Source: Rhinopithecimicrobium faecis
GTDB taxonomy: Bacteria; Bacteroidota; Bacteroidia; Sphingobacteriales; Sphingobacteriaceae
Reading direction: 5' to 3'
NCBI GenBank assembly: GCA_017942165.1
Contig: JAGKSB010000013.1
Location: forward strand, 1 to 64,000
Length of the DNA stretch: 64,000 nt
Made by a program: the position numbers and the translations under genes
The notes under the pieces: model-generated
What the model was told of the DNA's origin: nothing
Seen by the model: only the letters and a program-made list of their open reading frames with translations
Databases searched by the model: none
Part shown: one piece after another, positions 18,835-26,923 of the stretch
Layout of the letters: each line of letters opens with the position of its first letter
How positions within the stretch are numbered: the first letter of the stretch is position 1

Positions 18835-18919
18835 GCCTAGGTGGTGGAACTGGTAGACACGCAGGACTTAAAATCCTGTTCTTGTTAAGAGAGTGCGGGT
18901 TCGATTCCCGCCCTAGGTA
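18835..18919 (+). tRNA. tRNA-Leu (anticodon TAA), cassette 1
   Basis: An 85-nt class II tRNA: acceptor GCCTAGG/CCTAGGT (first pair G-U), anticodon loop CTTAAAA giving TAA (UUA leucine), long variable arm, and T arm GGGTTCGATTCCC. CCA is not encoded, unlike the tRNA-Gly beside it. Identical to the other three copies. Confidence 0.97.
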
Positions 18920-18921
18920 CG

Positions 18922-18959
18922 AAAAGCCCTTGATAACGAAATGTTATTCAAGGGTTTTC
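18922..18959 (+). terminator. terminator of tRNA cassette 1
   Basis: The inverted repeat AAAAGCCCTTGATAAC / GTTATTCAAGGGTTTT is followed by CTTTTTT. The hairpin differs in sequence from those after the other three cassettes. Confidence 0.75.
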
Positions 18960-19156
18960 TTTTTTAGAAGGATTTATTCTTTTTTTATCTTTTTTAGGAT
19001 CAAGAACATGATTTTAATTGTTTCTTTGAATAAGAAAATGGTCGCTAGCTTAAACAGGGTCTTGAGGTAGTAATTGTTTGGATGCCCTAAACGTATCAGG
19101 TTGGTTTTTAACACCTTGTAAACCATAACTTTCAGAGGATTCTTTCAATAAATTCC

Positions 19157-20149
19157 CTAATATTTGTTTCGAAATGCTTTTATATCTTCTTCAGAAATTT
19201 CATCATGAGCTAAAACCTCTGCTTCCTCTTCTTCTGAAAGAGTCCACTTAATAGCAAAGTCATCGGCTTCTTTTTCTTTCGCTTTATCTAAATCTGAGTA
19301 TTCAATATCTTCTAAAAATATATCTTTTTTGCCATGCAATAGAATATGCCCTACCTCGTGGAAAAATGTAAACCAAAATCGATCATTTTGATTATATCTT
19401 CCCGTTAGTTGGATTACTGGGTGATTACTGATCCAGCGTGTAGCTCCACTTATTGGCGCCTTTTGGATACAAGGTGTATAAATTACTTTTACACCACACT
19501 CAAGACATAATGCTTGTAATTTTTGTAAAAAGCCTTCAGGATGTTCAGACATCAATGCTTTAATACGCACCAAAGTTTTCTGAAATTCAGATGGATTGTA
19601 AGATGGTGCTTCAATTTGAGCAGCTTGTATTTCACCTTGTCTAATCCATGCCGAAAGTGCATGAGGACTTTTGGTATCATGTATGGATATACGAAATGCC
19701 AACTTGAGTTGCTGCCCATAAAAATATTTCTCCCACGCTTTTTCAGATCCTAGTTGAAAATATTTAAACAATGCGGCTACTCTTTCTTCAACTTTGGTTG
19801 TTGGTATTACCCAACCCAATTTAGCCATTTCTGCATATGGAAAAGCGCATGCCCATTCCTTTGCTAATTCTATAACAGTTGTTCTCTTTTCTCTTGCTTT
19901 ATATTCATCGTATTCGTACTGACGCTTGAGCCAAAAACGAGCTGGAATATGTAACACATCTTCAAAAAGTACTGCCATGTCTGGTGTGATGGCACTTTCC
20001 CCATTTAGAACTGCAGTGATTGTTTTCTCCGGTTTACCTGTACGAATAGCAAACTCTTTAGCGCCCATATTCATTTCTTCTAACTTTTCAGCTAGTGTGT
20101 CTCCGGGATGAAAAGCCAGATCTAAATTAAATTCATTAACCTTTTCCAT
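19157..20149 (-). CDS. HigA-type antitoxin with ImmA/IrrE peptidase domain
   Basis: The 330-residue protein has two parts. Residues about 10-75 form an Xre/HigA helix-turn-helix (LAEKLEEMNMGAKEFAIRTG). The C-terminal two thirds are an ImmA/IrrE-like zinc peptidase domain with HEVGH near residue 265 and acidic residues after it. It follows the HigB-like toxin by 20 bp, so toxin comes first, as in higBA operons. The HTH part probably binds the toxin and represses the operon. The peptidase part may give a proteolytic trigger, but that is inference. Confidence 0.82.
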   Translation of the reverse strand: MEKVNEFNLDLAFHPGDTLAEKLEEMNMGAKEFAIRTGKPEKTITAVLNGESAITPDMAVLFEDVLHIPARFWLKRQYEYDEYKAREKRTTVIELAKEWACAFPYAEMAKLGWVIPTTKVEERVAALFKYFQLGSEKAWEKYFYGQQLKLAFRISIHDTKSPHALSAWIRQGEIQAAQIEAPSYNPSEFQKTLVRIKALMSEHPEGFLQKLQALCLECGVKVIYTPCIQKAPISGATRWISNHPVIQLTGRYNQNDRFWFTFFHEVGHILLHGKKDIFLEDIEYSDLDKAKEKEADDFAIKWTLSEEEEAEVLAHDEISEEDIKAFRNKY

Positions 20150-20169
20150 GTTATTTCGTTTTTGAAGAT

Positions 20170-20502
20170 TTAATGGTAATCTACCACTTCGATAATTTCA
20201 ATACCTAATATTTCTACCCATACGTATTGGCCATCTTCATTTGTGGCAATAGGATCTTCGTGAGGTTTAAATACCAATCGATAATTACCATCTAAGTGGC
20301 AAGCCCATTGTCCTTTTCGGTTTTCTCCCAACTCATGATACTTACCCGGTAAATGGCGAACATCTTCTAAAGTGTCGGCCGTATTTAAATCGGATAATCG
20401 TTGCAAAATCTTTTTACCACGAATATTACCAAACTCCTTTAAACACTTTTTGGGATCGCTTGCTATTTTCTTTAAATTATTTTTAGAGAACGTAATTATC
20501 AC
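20170..20502 (-). CDS. HigB/RelE-type toxin
   Basis: This 110-residue basic protein has the RelE/ParE superfamily fold seen in HigB: an N-terminal helix pair, then RHLPGKYHEL, the strand WACHLDGNYRLVF and a final strand-rich end (VEILGIEIIEVVDYH). Members usually cleave mRNA at the ribosome. The HigA-like antitoxin gene follows 20 bp downstream. Length and gene order fit a HigBA system. Confidence 0.85.
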   Translation of the reverse strand: MIITFSKNNLKKIASDPKKCLKEFGNIRGKKILQRLSDLNTADTLEDVRHLPGKYHELGENRKGQWACHLDGNYRLVFKPHEDPIATNEDGQYVWVEILGIEIIEVVDYH

Positions 20503-20549
20503 TGCAAAGGTATTAAATTATTACAATTTTAAACAACACTTTATGTTAA

Positions 20550-20714
20550 TTATTTTATTTTCATAACAAAAACCTCCTTTAGGAGACTCTGAATATTGAT
20601 CCGGTTAATCACATCGTTTACAATGCGAACCGGGCGACCTTTCCCAACAAGTTCATTCAATGTGGGCGGAATGGCCATGATCTGATCCTGGTAGTAAGGC
20701 TTGAAAGTTGGTTT
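20550..20714 (-). pseudogene. IS1182-like transposase N-terminal fragment
   Basis: The minus strand reads FKPYYQDQIMAIPPTLNELV and then RPVRIVNDVINRI before ending at a stop. This matches the N-terminus of IS1182/IS5-type transposases, which open with FKPYNQ-like and IPPSL-like motifs. An in-frame stop lies just before the fragment and the remainder of the transposase is absent. It marks a decayed insertion beside the toxin-antitoxin pair. Confidence 0.65.
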
Positions 20715-20807
20715 TTAAACTTCCATAAATTTCAATCATTTGCACACAACTATCTGAAATTTAATTGAATATATAAATTATTTATGTTAAATTATCCGAT
20801 TTTTAAA

Positions 20808-20849
20808 CAAAAAAAGAGGCTGCCTTTTTTAGACAGCCTCTTTTTTTTG
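20808..20849. terminator. bidirectional hairpin terminator
   Basis: GAGGCTG pairs with CAGCCTC (20816-20822 and 20834-20840), flanked by A-runs and T-runs on both sides. It serves at least the minus-strand regulator gene that ends at 20874. Confidence 0.8.
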
Positions 20850-20873
20850 TATTTAACTTCACTCTATTTTGAT

Positions 20874-21632
20874 TTAAATATTCGCTATCCATTGATAAAG
20901 ATCTGTATTAGAACTTAATGCAAAGTGCTTTCGTAATCGATTCTTCCGTGTTTCAACACTTCTTACTGTTATATGATTAGCCATCGCAATATCCTTCGTA
21001 GTAAATTTTAAAAATATCAACACACAACACTTATATTCAATTGCGGATAATTTAGGGTTAAGCACTAATAGCTTATCCTGTAAATCAGGGTAGATCGCAT
21101 TAAACTTAGGTATTAAAGAAATATCATCATTTTTTGCAAGCTCAATTAAACCTTCCAATTCCATTAAAAATATAGAATCAAGACTTTTTTTCTTGCTGTT
21201 AGATAGCTGCTCTATTTTCCTGTTATAAACCATTATAAAAATCCGAGACTTATTATAGAAATACCAGCCGTTCAAAGATATTCCTATCAGGATATGCGTA
21301 TATATAGGCCAATAACCATTCCTTAACTTAGAAGAATTCTTTTCTACATAAATTTTAAATAATTCGAGCTCCATAAAAAGCAGCAGTATATAAAGCACTA
21401 TAAATAATGCATAAGATGGCACTGTATATTTTATAAAGCTTGTATATATTTTTGCTGGAGAAAAATAAATGATGAATAATAATGTTGTTGAAATTAAAAT
21501 TTGACTAAAGAATAAAACCATTAAACCATCCCTAAAGTAATAATAAGAATGAAAAATCAAGCTTAGTGCTAAAAAAAGAATATATTGATTAGAACCTTTT
21601 ATGCTTAGTTGTTTATAGTGATTGTCCTCCAA
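20874..21632 (-). CDS. membrane-bound LuxR-type regulator, cassette A
   Basis: The 252-residue protein has about four transmembrane segments in the first 125 residues (for example 16-34, 36-57 and 68-90). A cytoplasmic helical linker follows, then a C-terminal LuxR-like helix-turn-helix (TTKDIAMANHITVRSVETRK, about 208-227). There is no receiver or kinase domain. It is closely related to the regulator at 26102-26923: both share LIELAKNDD, SLIPKFN, LNPKLSA and EYKCC before the DNA-binding helices. It is the last gene of a minus-strand set after a short peptide gene and a FISUMP lipoprotein, 65 bp from the latter. A role in regulating that set is inferred from position. Confidence 0.75.
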   Translation of the reverse strand: MEDNHYKQLSIKGSNQYILFLALSLIFHSYYYFRDGLMVLFFSQILISTTLLFIIYFSPAKIYTSFIKYTVPSYALFIVLYILLLFMELELFKIYVEKNSSKLRNGYWPIYTHILIGISLNGWYFYNKSRIFIMVYNRKIEQLSNSKKKSLDSIFLMELEGLIELAKNDDISLIPKFNAIYPDLQDKLLVLNPKLSAIEYKCCVLIFLKFTTKDIAMANHITVRSVETRKNRLRKHFALSSNTDLYQWIANI

Positions 21633-21697
21633 AACCTCTTGTATATTGCTTATGTAAGCGCAGAAAATAACTATAATTTATTAAATATCAAAAGCAA

Positions 21698-23407
21698 TTA
21701 ATTATTCGTATTTCGTACGCAACGTATATTATAACGTCTAGTCAAAAGATTATCATGCATTGTCATTAGCACAGCATTGCTATTGTGTACCCTGAGGTAA
21801 TTGGCAATATAAGCACTACTTGACCGGACATCAGTACGCTGTGTAGAGGACCAAAATAGGACATAATCTTCATATCTTAACCTATTATTGTTTGTTTCCC
21901 AGCGACCATCAGCTTTAAAGTATAATTTTTCAGTCTTTGGATCCGTAGAAGATTCTCCGCGGTTGTAAAACTCAACATACATGCTGTTATATCCATTAGG
22001 CATATGACTGAGTAGGTCCGTCTTACCGTTGCTACTACGGTTTGTTAGGACTTCAAAGGTAGCATTATCAGGCATACGCCAAGTATTAGCAGGATAGACT
22101 TTTGAGCAGGGATCCACTTTACCTTGACTCCAATCAGGTCTTGAATCATCAGGTCTCTCCGACATCCAATACCAATAATCGGTATTTGAATAACTCTTTA
22201 TAAGATTCGCAGTATTTTCATTGGTATTTTGAAAATAATTAAACAACCCACTAAGTCTAAATTTATAATTCCCATTATCGTAATATAAGTTCCCCTTAGC
22301 CCAAACAATACCACCAACATTTACGCCACCATGAATCAAATTAATATTTCCTACAGAAGACTTCCCAATGGCAGCCTGATAATCTCCAAATGAAAGTCGT
22401 TGAGAAGCTGTATTTTTACCATTTTCGCCAATGAGTACTTCCGTACTTTTATCATCGTATTCTACAGCTAAATTCGTGAGATTAACTTCAAAATTCTTTG
22501 GTAAGCTTAATGGAGTCGAAGAGTAATAATAGGCTTGAAGAATCTCCTTATCTCCTAATAATGACTTAAGAGTCAGCGTATCACCCACATTTACTTTTCG
22601 CTCCCTCGCAACATTCGTAAATACGCCCTCCTTAAGATTAAAAATGCTTGCGCTCAGGGGGATCTCGGATAAATGATGTACTTTAATCGCTGTGATTGTT
22701 CCAAATATCCCTTTGGAGTTAACTTTCAGACCGATACGTGAAAGTTGCTGCTTGAATTTAATATGCAGATGATGACTCCCAATATCCCGTAAGCTAAATG
22801 TCCCAGCGTCATAGAGAAGTTCTTTATCAAAACTACTTTCTATGTTAGGATTTGACATGTCATTCAAAGGGCTTAAATCGTCCTCCATATTATAAGAATA
22901 GGCATACCATTGATATTGCACTCCCTTTACAATGTCAATTTCAGTTTTGCGGCCTGATTTTAAGTCTACAGCTTGCTCAAACTGGAAGCTATCACCATTT
23001 TTCGCATATAGAATCAGTCTATAAGAAACATTGGCATCCATAGCTATCATACGGGAGCTTGTCGTAGTTGTTGAAGCTAAATGACTTTTAGCAGCTGCTA
23101 TCTTAGGCTGATTTTGTTGCTTCAGCACCTTTCTTACACCATTCGTATGAATCTCGCCTGCGCTAAGCTGAAGCGTTACCCCATTTAATTCTTTCGTAAT
23201 AATTTTATTGTCAGTATGAGAATGATTAGAAGATTTATTACTCGAAGCTTTTAGCGCAATTTTAGCAGGGTATTCATCCACGATTCCAGAAACTTCAATA
23301 ATTAATTTTTCATTAGCTTCTTTAGATTTGACCGCCTCCTTATTACAGCCTAGCATCAGTAAAGGGAAAATTATAAGTATTATAAAACGATGTATGAAAA
23401 TATTCAT
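21698..23407 (-). CDS. FISUMP-domain lipoprotein, cassette A
   Basis: The 569-residue product starts with a lipoprotein signal (lipobox LMLGC, Cys21). The middle part is beta-rich and looks fimbrillin-like. The C-terminal part (about 350-569) matches the Fibrobacter succinogenes major paralogous domain: GGIVWAKGNLYY, NTWRMPDNATFEVLTN, LFWSST and a final YNIRCVRN. It is probably anchored in the outer membrane and exposed at the surface. It starts 4 bp after the short peptide gene, suggesting coupled translation. Its paralogue is at 24305-26035. Ligand and function are unknown. Confidence 0.75.
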   Translation of the reverse strand: MNIFIHRFIILIIFPLLMLGCNKEAVKSKEANEKLIIEVSGIVDEYPAKIALKASSNKSSNHSHTDNKIITKELNGVTLQLSAGEIHTNGVRKVLKQQNQPKIAAAKSHLASTTTTSSRMIAMDANVSYRLILYAKNGDSFQFEQAVDLKSGRKTEIDIVKGVQYQWYAYSYNMEDDLSPLNDMSNPNIESSFDKELLYDAGTFSLRDIGSHHLHIKFKQQLSRIGLKVNSKGIFGTITAIKVHHLSEIPLSASIFNLKEGVFTNVARERKVNVGDTLTLKSLLGDKEILQAYYYSSTPLSLPKNFEVNLTNLAVEYDDKSTEVLIGENGKNTASQRLSFGDYQAAIGKSSVGNINLIHGGVNVGGIVWAKGNLYYDNGNYKFRLSGLFNYFQNTNENTANLIKSYSNTDYWYWMSERPDDSRPDWSQGKVDPCSKVYPANTWRMPDNATFEVLTNRSSNGKTDLLSHMPNGYNSMYVEFYNRGESSTDPKTEKLYFKADGRWETNNNRLRYEDYVLFWSSTQRTDVRSSSAYIANYLRVHNSNAVLMTMHDNLLTRRYNIRCVRNTNN

Positions 23408-23411
23408 ATTG

Positions 23412-23588
23412 TTAAAAGTTTAAATTATGATTATCTACTTCTTCTATCCAATCTTCTATCTGAGGGCTATCGGATTGATCACCGCCAGGGTTAATTTTAA
23501 CTGAAGAGTTAGCTAAAGAATTTTCAATTTGTACAATAACACAGGTTATAGTTGGTGGGATGTAATTAGTCTTTGTTGAATTACTCAT
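23412..23588 (-). CDS. short conserved peptide, cassette A
   Basis: The 58-residue peptide is taken from MSNSTK; a reading 11 codons longer has no support. It has no membrane segment. It resembles the 60-residue peptide at 24112-24294 throughout: a basic start, a P-x-I-T strand, E-x-SLA-x-SSV, then a glycine- and serine-rich hinge (GGDQSDSPQ) and a C-terminal EDWIEEVDN. The stop lies 4 bp from the lipoprotein start. I do not recognise a named family. Such leader-plus-core layout is reminiscent of exported or processed peptides, but no processing gene is nearby. Confidence 0.65.
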   Translation of the reverse strand: MSNSTKTNYIPPTITCVIVQIENSLANSSVKINPGGDQSDSPQIEDWIEEVDNHNLNF

Positions 23589-23608
23589 ATTTATCCATTT
23601 TGTTTCGA

Positions 23609-23631
23609 TACAAAAGAGCATTTTATTTTAA
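23609..23631 (-). repeat. 23-bp leader repeat, left copy
   Basis: On the minus strand this is a perfect copy of the sequence at 24075-24097. It begins TTAAAATAAAATGCTC and ends TTTTGTA. It lies 20 bp before the start of the cassette A peptide gene. Being at the same place in both leaders, it is likely a promoter or mRNA leader element shared by the cassettes. Confidence 0.8.
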
Positions 23632-23891
23632 GCCATATCAAGCTTCAGAATAGTGAATTTGGGCTTGTTGTATAGATGAAGTACTTTACGGTAGATAGAT
23701 AACTACAAACAGCTTACTTATGTAGCTCTTTAGCGACAAAGTTTTAGCTATTTAAAAAGCCTAAATGGGGAAATCTTGTTGTTTTTAACCCTATTATTAA
23801 TAAACATTTTAATCATAATCTCTTAATGTAAATAGCAAATACACCTTCATCAATTTTTCACAAAAATATATTTACTCCTTTTGCTCAAAAA

Positions 23892-23909
23892 AATCACATG
23901 CATGCGATT
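23892..23909. promoter_or_regulatory. 18-bp near-palindrome, candidate operator
   Basis: AATCACATGCATGCGATT is symmetric except for one pair. It lies roughly in the middle of the divergent region. A LuxR-type regulator from either cassette could bind it, but this is position-based inference. Confidence 0.35.
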
Positions 23910-24074
23910 AATTAATCATTAAAGAAAAATATATAATTTAGAAAATACTTACCACCATTTGTAGATTGCAAATTTCCTAAAAACATAAAAAATAAAAAAG
24001 TAGCTATAGCGTGACAGCTATATACGTCACAGATACGTCAATCTGCAAATCCGCTGGAATATTCTTGGATGGAT

Positions 24075-24097
24075 TTAAAATAAAATGCTCTTTTGTA
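24075..24097 (+). repeat. 23-bp leader repeat, right copy
   Basis: Perfect inverted partner of 23609-23631. It ends 14 bp before the ATG of the cassette B peptide gene. Confidence 0.8.
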
Positions 24098-24111
24098 GTA
24101 CAACTAATTAG

Positions 24112-24294
24112 ATGAATATGAACAATTTAGCTAAATCAAAATATCTCCGACCTACAATTACACAAATTACTATAGAGCTTGAACACTCCCTGGCAGCCTC
24201 TTCAGTAACGGTCAGCGCTGGAGGTGAACAATCCAGCAGTCCACAGATGGAAGACTGGATAGAAGAAGTCGATAATCAAAATTTGCAATTATAA
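24112..24294 (+). CDS. short conserved peptide, cassette B
   Basis: The 60-residue peptide is a paralogue of the one at 23412-23588. Shared features are PTIT, E-x-SLA-x-SSV, the GGEQSSSPQ hinge and EDWIEEVDN followed by an N-x-L tail. A second in-frame ATG two codons downstream could also be the start. The lipoprotein gene follows 10 bp after the stop. There is no signal peptide or membrane segment. The conservation of the last third in both copies suggests it is the functional part. Confidence 0.65.
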   Translation: MNMNNLAKSKYLRPTITQITIELEHSLAASSVTVSAGGEQSSSPQMEDWIEEVDNQNLQL

Positions 24295-24304
24295 CAATAT
24301 CTTT

Positions 24305-26035
24305 ATGACACCAACTCGTATTCCCATACTTATGCTAGCCGTACTTCTATTTTTAGGCTGTAACAAAGAGTCCCCTAACGCGACTATGGGGAGTGAAAAA
24401 TTAATTATACGGGTTGCTGGAATAGTAGATGAAGGTCCTGAAAATATTTCACTGAAAGCCGCAAGCAGCACGCGTTCGAATAGTAGTTTGGACCTGAGCA
24501 ACAGCGTAATCAACAGAGATCTGAAGGAGGTAACGTTGCAACTAAGCTCAGTGGAAGAACACACAAATCAAGCGCTAAGTGATCAATGGAATAAGCAAAC
24601 AGAAGAGGCTGCCGCTACTAATTTAGTGGGTACCCCTCTCCTTGCGAGTGCTCCGAAGAATTTGCTCGCACAAACCAGTCCAAATATAATCACCATGGCG
24701 GATGATATTTCGTACCGACTCATGCTGTACACCAAGGATGGTGACGATTTACGTTTTCAGCAATCATTGGACCTAAAATCAGGCACCTCCACGAGCATTG
24801 ACATTGTCAAAGGGCAGCAATACCAATGGTATGCATACTCGTATAATACCACGGATAATTTTCCAGCTCTTACGAACACCTCAAACCCTGTACTAGCAAG
24901 TACTTTTGATAAAGAGCTCCTTTATGATGCGGATTCATTTAATCTACAGAATGAAGGAAACTATCAACTACTCATACGATTTAGGCAGCAGCTGGCACGT
25001 ACCGGACTCCGCATTAACTCTAAGGGAATCTTTGGGAATATTATAGACGTGAAAGCTAACCATATTACGGAGATCCCCTTAGTCGCTAGCAACTTCAATC
25101 TTATGGAAGGCCGATTCACCGATATCGTAAGCCAGCACACTGTCAGTGCTGGCGATGCTTTAACGCTACAGGTTAACCCCACGAATGCCGAAATTATGGA
25201 GGCTTATTATTACAGTTCTACGCCCGCAACTTTGCCTACGTCATTTCAAGTTAGCATTACAGACCTAACTGCCAGATATGAGGACAATAGCACGGAAATT
25301 TTAATTGGTGAAAATGGTAAAAATACAGCGCCGCAGCAACTTACTTTTGGAGGCTTTAGCCCCGCAGTTGGGAGGTCTTCATTAGGAAATATTAACTTAA
25401 TTCATGGGGGCATAAATCTAGGTGGCGTCATTTGGGCTAGGGGAAACTTAAATTATGAAAATGAGGAATATAAATTAAGACCTAATGGACTCTTTACCTA
25501 TTTCGTCAGTGTCGATGAGAACTCGAATAATTTTTTAAGAAGATTTGGAAGTACCGACTACTGGTTTTGGTTGGCGGAGAGACCAAATGTGGTGCGCAGT
25601 AATTGGCGCCTTAATAAAGTGGATGCTTGTGCACGAGTATTTCCCGCGGGCACCTGGCGCATGCCTAGTAACACCGATTTTGCTATATTAACAAATCGAA
25701 CTACAAACCGAGCCACGGATTTCAGAACGCGAACACCCAATAGTGCAAATAGCATGTATGCGGAATTTTATGCACGAGGACTATCTCCCGACGACCCCAG
25801 AACTGAAAAGTTAGTATTTAAAGCCGATGGGCGATATGATGAACCCAGTAGTAGCCTTTCATATGAAACATATGCCTTATTTTGGTCTTCCACAGAAAAT
25901 ACAAGCCTGCTAGCATTTGGAGGAAGCATAGCTTATTATTTCAGGGTTTATAATAGTGCAGCAGATGTCACTACCCTCCTTACAAGCTTAAATAGCAGAC
26001 GTTATAATGTGCGTTGTGTAAGACGTACTACTTAA
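24305..26035 (+). CDS. FISUMP-domain lipoprotein, cassette B
   Basis: The 576-residue paralogue of 21698-23407 has a lipobox LFLGC (Cys19) and a beta-rich middle with blocks shared with the other copy (QYQWYAYSYN, FDKELLYDA, RINSKGIFG, ILIGENGKNTA). A C-terminal FISUMP domain follows (GGVIWARGNLNY, GTWRMPSNTDF, ALFWSSTE, YNVRCVRR). Sequence drift is spread along the chain and is strongest just after the lipobox and in the residues 85-125 linker. It is probably surface-exposed. The regulator gene follows 66 bp later. Confidence 0.75.
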   Translation: MTPTRIPILMLAVLLFLGCNKESPNATMGSEKLIIRVAGIVDEGPENISLKAASSTRSNSSLDLSNSVINRDLKEVTLQLSSVEEHTNQALSDQWNKQTEEAAATNLVGTPLLASAPKNLLAQTSPNIITMADDISYRLMLYTKDGDDLRFQQSLDLKSGTSTSIDIVKGQQYQWYAYSYNTTDNFPALTNTSNPVLASTFDKELLYDADSFNLQNEGNYQLLIRFRQQLARTGLRINSKGIFGNIIDVKANHITEIPLVASNFNLMEGRFTDIVSQHTVSAGDALTLQVNPTNAEIMEAYYYSSTPATLPTSFQVSITDLTARYEDNSTEILIGENGKNTAPQQLTFGGFSPAVGRSSLGNINLIHGGINLGGVIWARGNLNYENEEYKLRPNGLFTYFVSVDENSNNFLRRFGSTDYWFWLAERPNVVRSNWRLNKVDACARVFPAGTWRMPSNTDFAILTNRTTNRATDFRTRTPNSANSMYAEFYARGLSPDDPRTEKLVFKADGRYDEPSSSLSYETYALFWSSTENTSLLAFGGSIAYYFRVYNSAADVTTLLTSLNSRRYNVRCVRRTT

Positions 26036-26101
26036 TAAATATTGCAAAATGCTTAAATTCATATATGTAATAATCTTTTATTAGATTAGAGTTACTCATA
26101 T

Positions 26102-26923
26102 ATGCCGAACCATATGCATAGATTTAGGAAGTACATTCGCAATTTACACAGGGTTGCAGGAGAGAATGAATTTAAAAAGCTACGTAAACAATATACCCAT
26201 AAATATATCTTTATTCTAGTAATCAGCTTACTTATCCATGCTTACTATTTCTATAAGAATGAATTTATGTTACTCTTTTACTGTCAAATAGGAATTTGTG
26301 TATTACTGCTATTTTTACTTTTCAATTTTCCACATAAATTATATCAGCACTTTACACGATATATAACTGCTTCCTACCTGATATTTATAATTTTGACTGT
26401 CCTATACTACTTAATGGAGTTTGCTCTTATTGATGCTTATGAAATCAAGAACAGTACTATTATACAGCAGAGCATCTGGATTATCTATGGACATACGGTC
26501 GTTGTGATCTGTCTTACGGGCTGGTATTTTCATAGAAAATCAGGTTTATTTTTACGCGTATATAAACAAAAAATCAGTCAAATAGCTAACCGTTCAAGTA
26601 TGCAAGAACAAGACCTTAAAGCTACATTTTTAATAGAATTAGCGGACTTAATTGAATTGGCTAAAAATGATGATATGTCATTAATTCCAAAATTCAATAC
26701 TGTCTACCCGCTCTTTCATGATAAATTGTGGGCACTAAATCCTAAATTATCCGCCTTAGAGTATAAGTGCTGTATCTTATTATTTTTAAAGTTCTCGACA
26801 AAAGATATTGCGAGCTCCAACCATATTTCTGTGAGAAGTGTTCAAACGCGTAAAAATCGACTACGCAAACATTTTGACTTAAGTGCCGACACCGATTTGT
26901 ATCATTGGATCGCAAATTTATAA
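26102..26923 (+). CDS. membrane-bound LuxR-type regulator, cassette B
   Basis: This 273-residue paralogue of 20874-21632 has four to five hydrophobic segments between residues 30 and 150 and a C-terminal LuxR-like helix-turn-helix (STKDIASSNHISVRSVQTRK, about 229-248). The last 100 residues are much more alike between the two copies than the membrane part. This would fit similar DNA targets but different inputs. The final six bases overlap the end of the convergent LacI gene. Confidence 0.75.
   Translation: MPNHMHRFRKYIRNLHRVAGENEFKKLRKQYTHKYIFILVISLLIHAYYFYKNEFMLLFYCQIGICVLLLFLLFNFPHKLYQHFTRYITASYLIFIILTVLYYLMEFALIDAYEIKNSTIIQQSIWIIYGHTVVVICLTGWYFHRKSGLFLRVYKQKISQIANRSSMQEQDLKATFLIELADLIELAKNDDMSLIPKFNTVYPLFHDKLWALNPKLSALEYKCCILLFLKFSTKDIASSNHISVRSVQTRKNRLRKHFDLSADTDLYHWIANL

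Larger units (their letters stand above)
20503..20873. other. gene-free interval holding a transposase fragment
   Basis: No intact gene lies between the toxin gene and the regulator gene at 20874. The interval contains an IS1182-like transposase remnant (20550-20714), an AT-rich stretch with no further signal, and a hairpin terminator at 20808-20849. Confidence 0.7.
23589..24111. promoter_or_regulatory. divergent control region between paralogous cassettes
   Basis: This roughly 520 bp gene-free, AT-rich region separates the two divergent peptide genes and must hold both promoters. It contains the 23-bp inverted pair (23609-23631 and 24075-24097), an 18-bp near-palindrome at 23892-23909 (AATCACATGCATGCGATT), and GTGAC-N10-GTCAC at 24011-24030. 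I see no open frame of note. Confidence 0.6.

Noticed and set aside
18777..19070. Repeated 'conserved' protein starting PRLGSRVRISFFAPN, also at 51978-52274 and 63504-63713
   Set aside because: It is the translation of the tRNA-Gly/tRNA-Leu cassette itself; identity comes from the tRNAs, not from a protein gene.
18671..20849. Integrated element bounded by the tRNA cassette
   Set aside because: There is no integrase and no visible direct repeat of the tRNA 3' end beyond the cassette; only a transposase fragment and a toxin-antitoxin pair are present.
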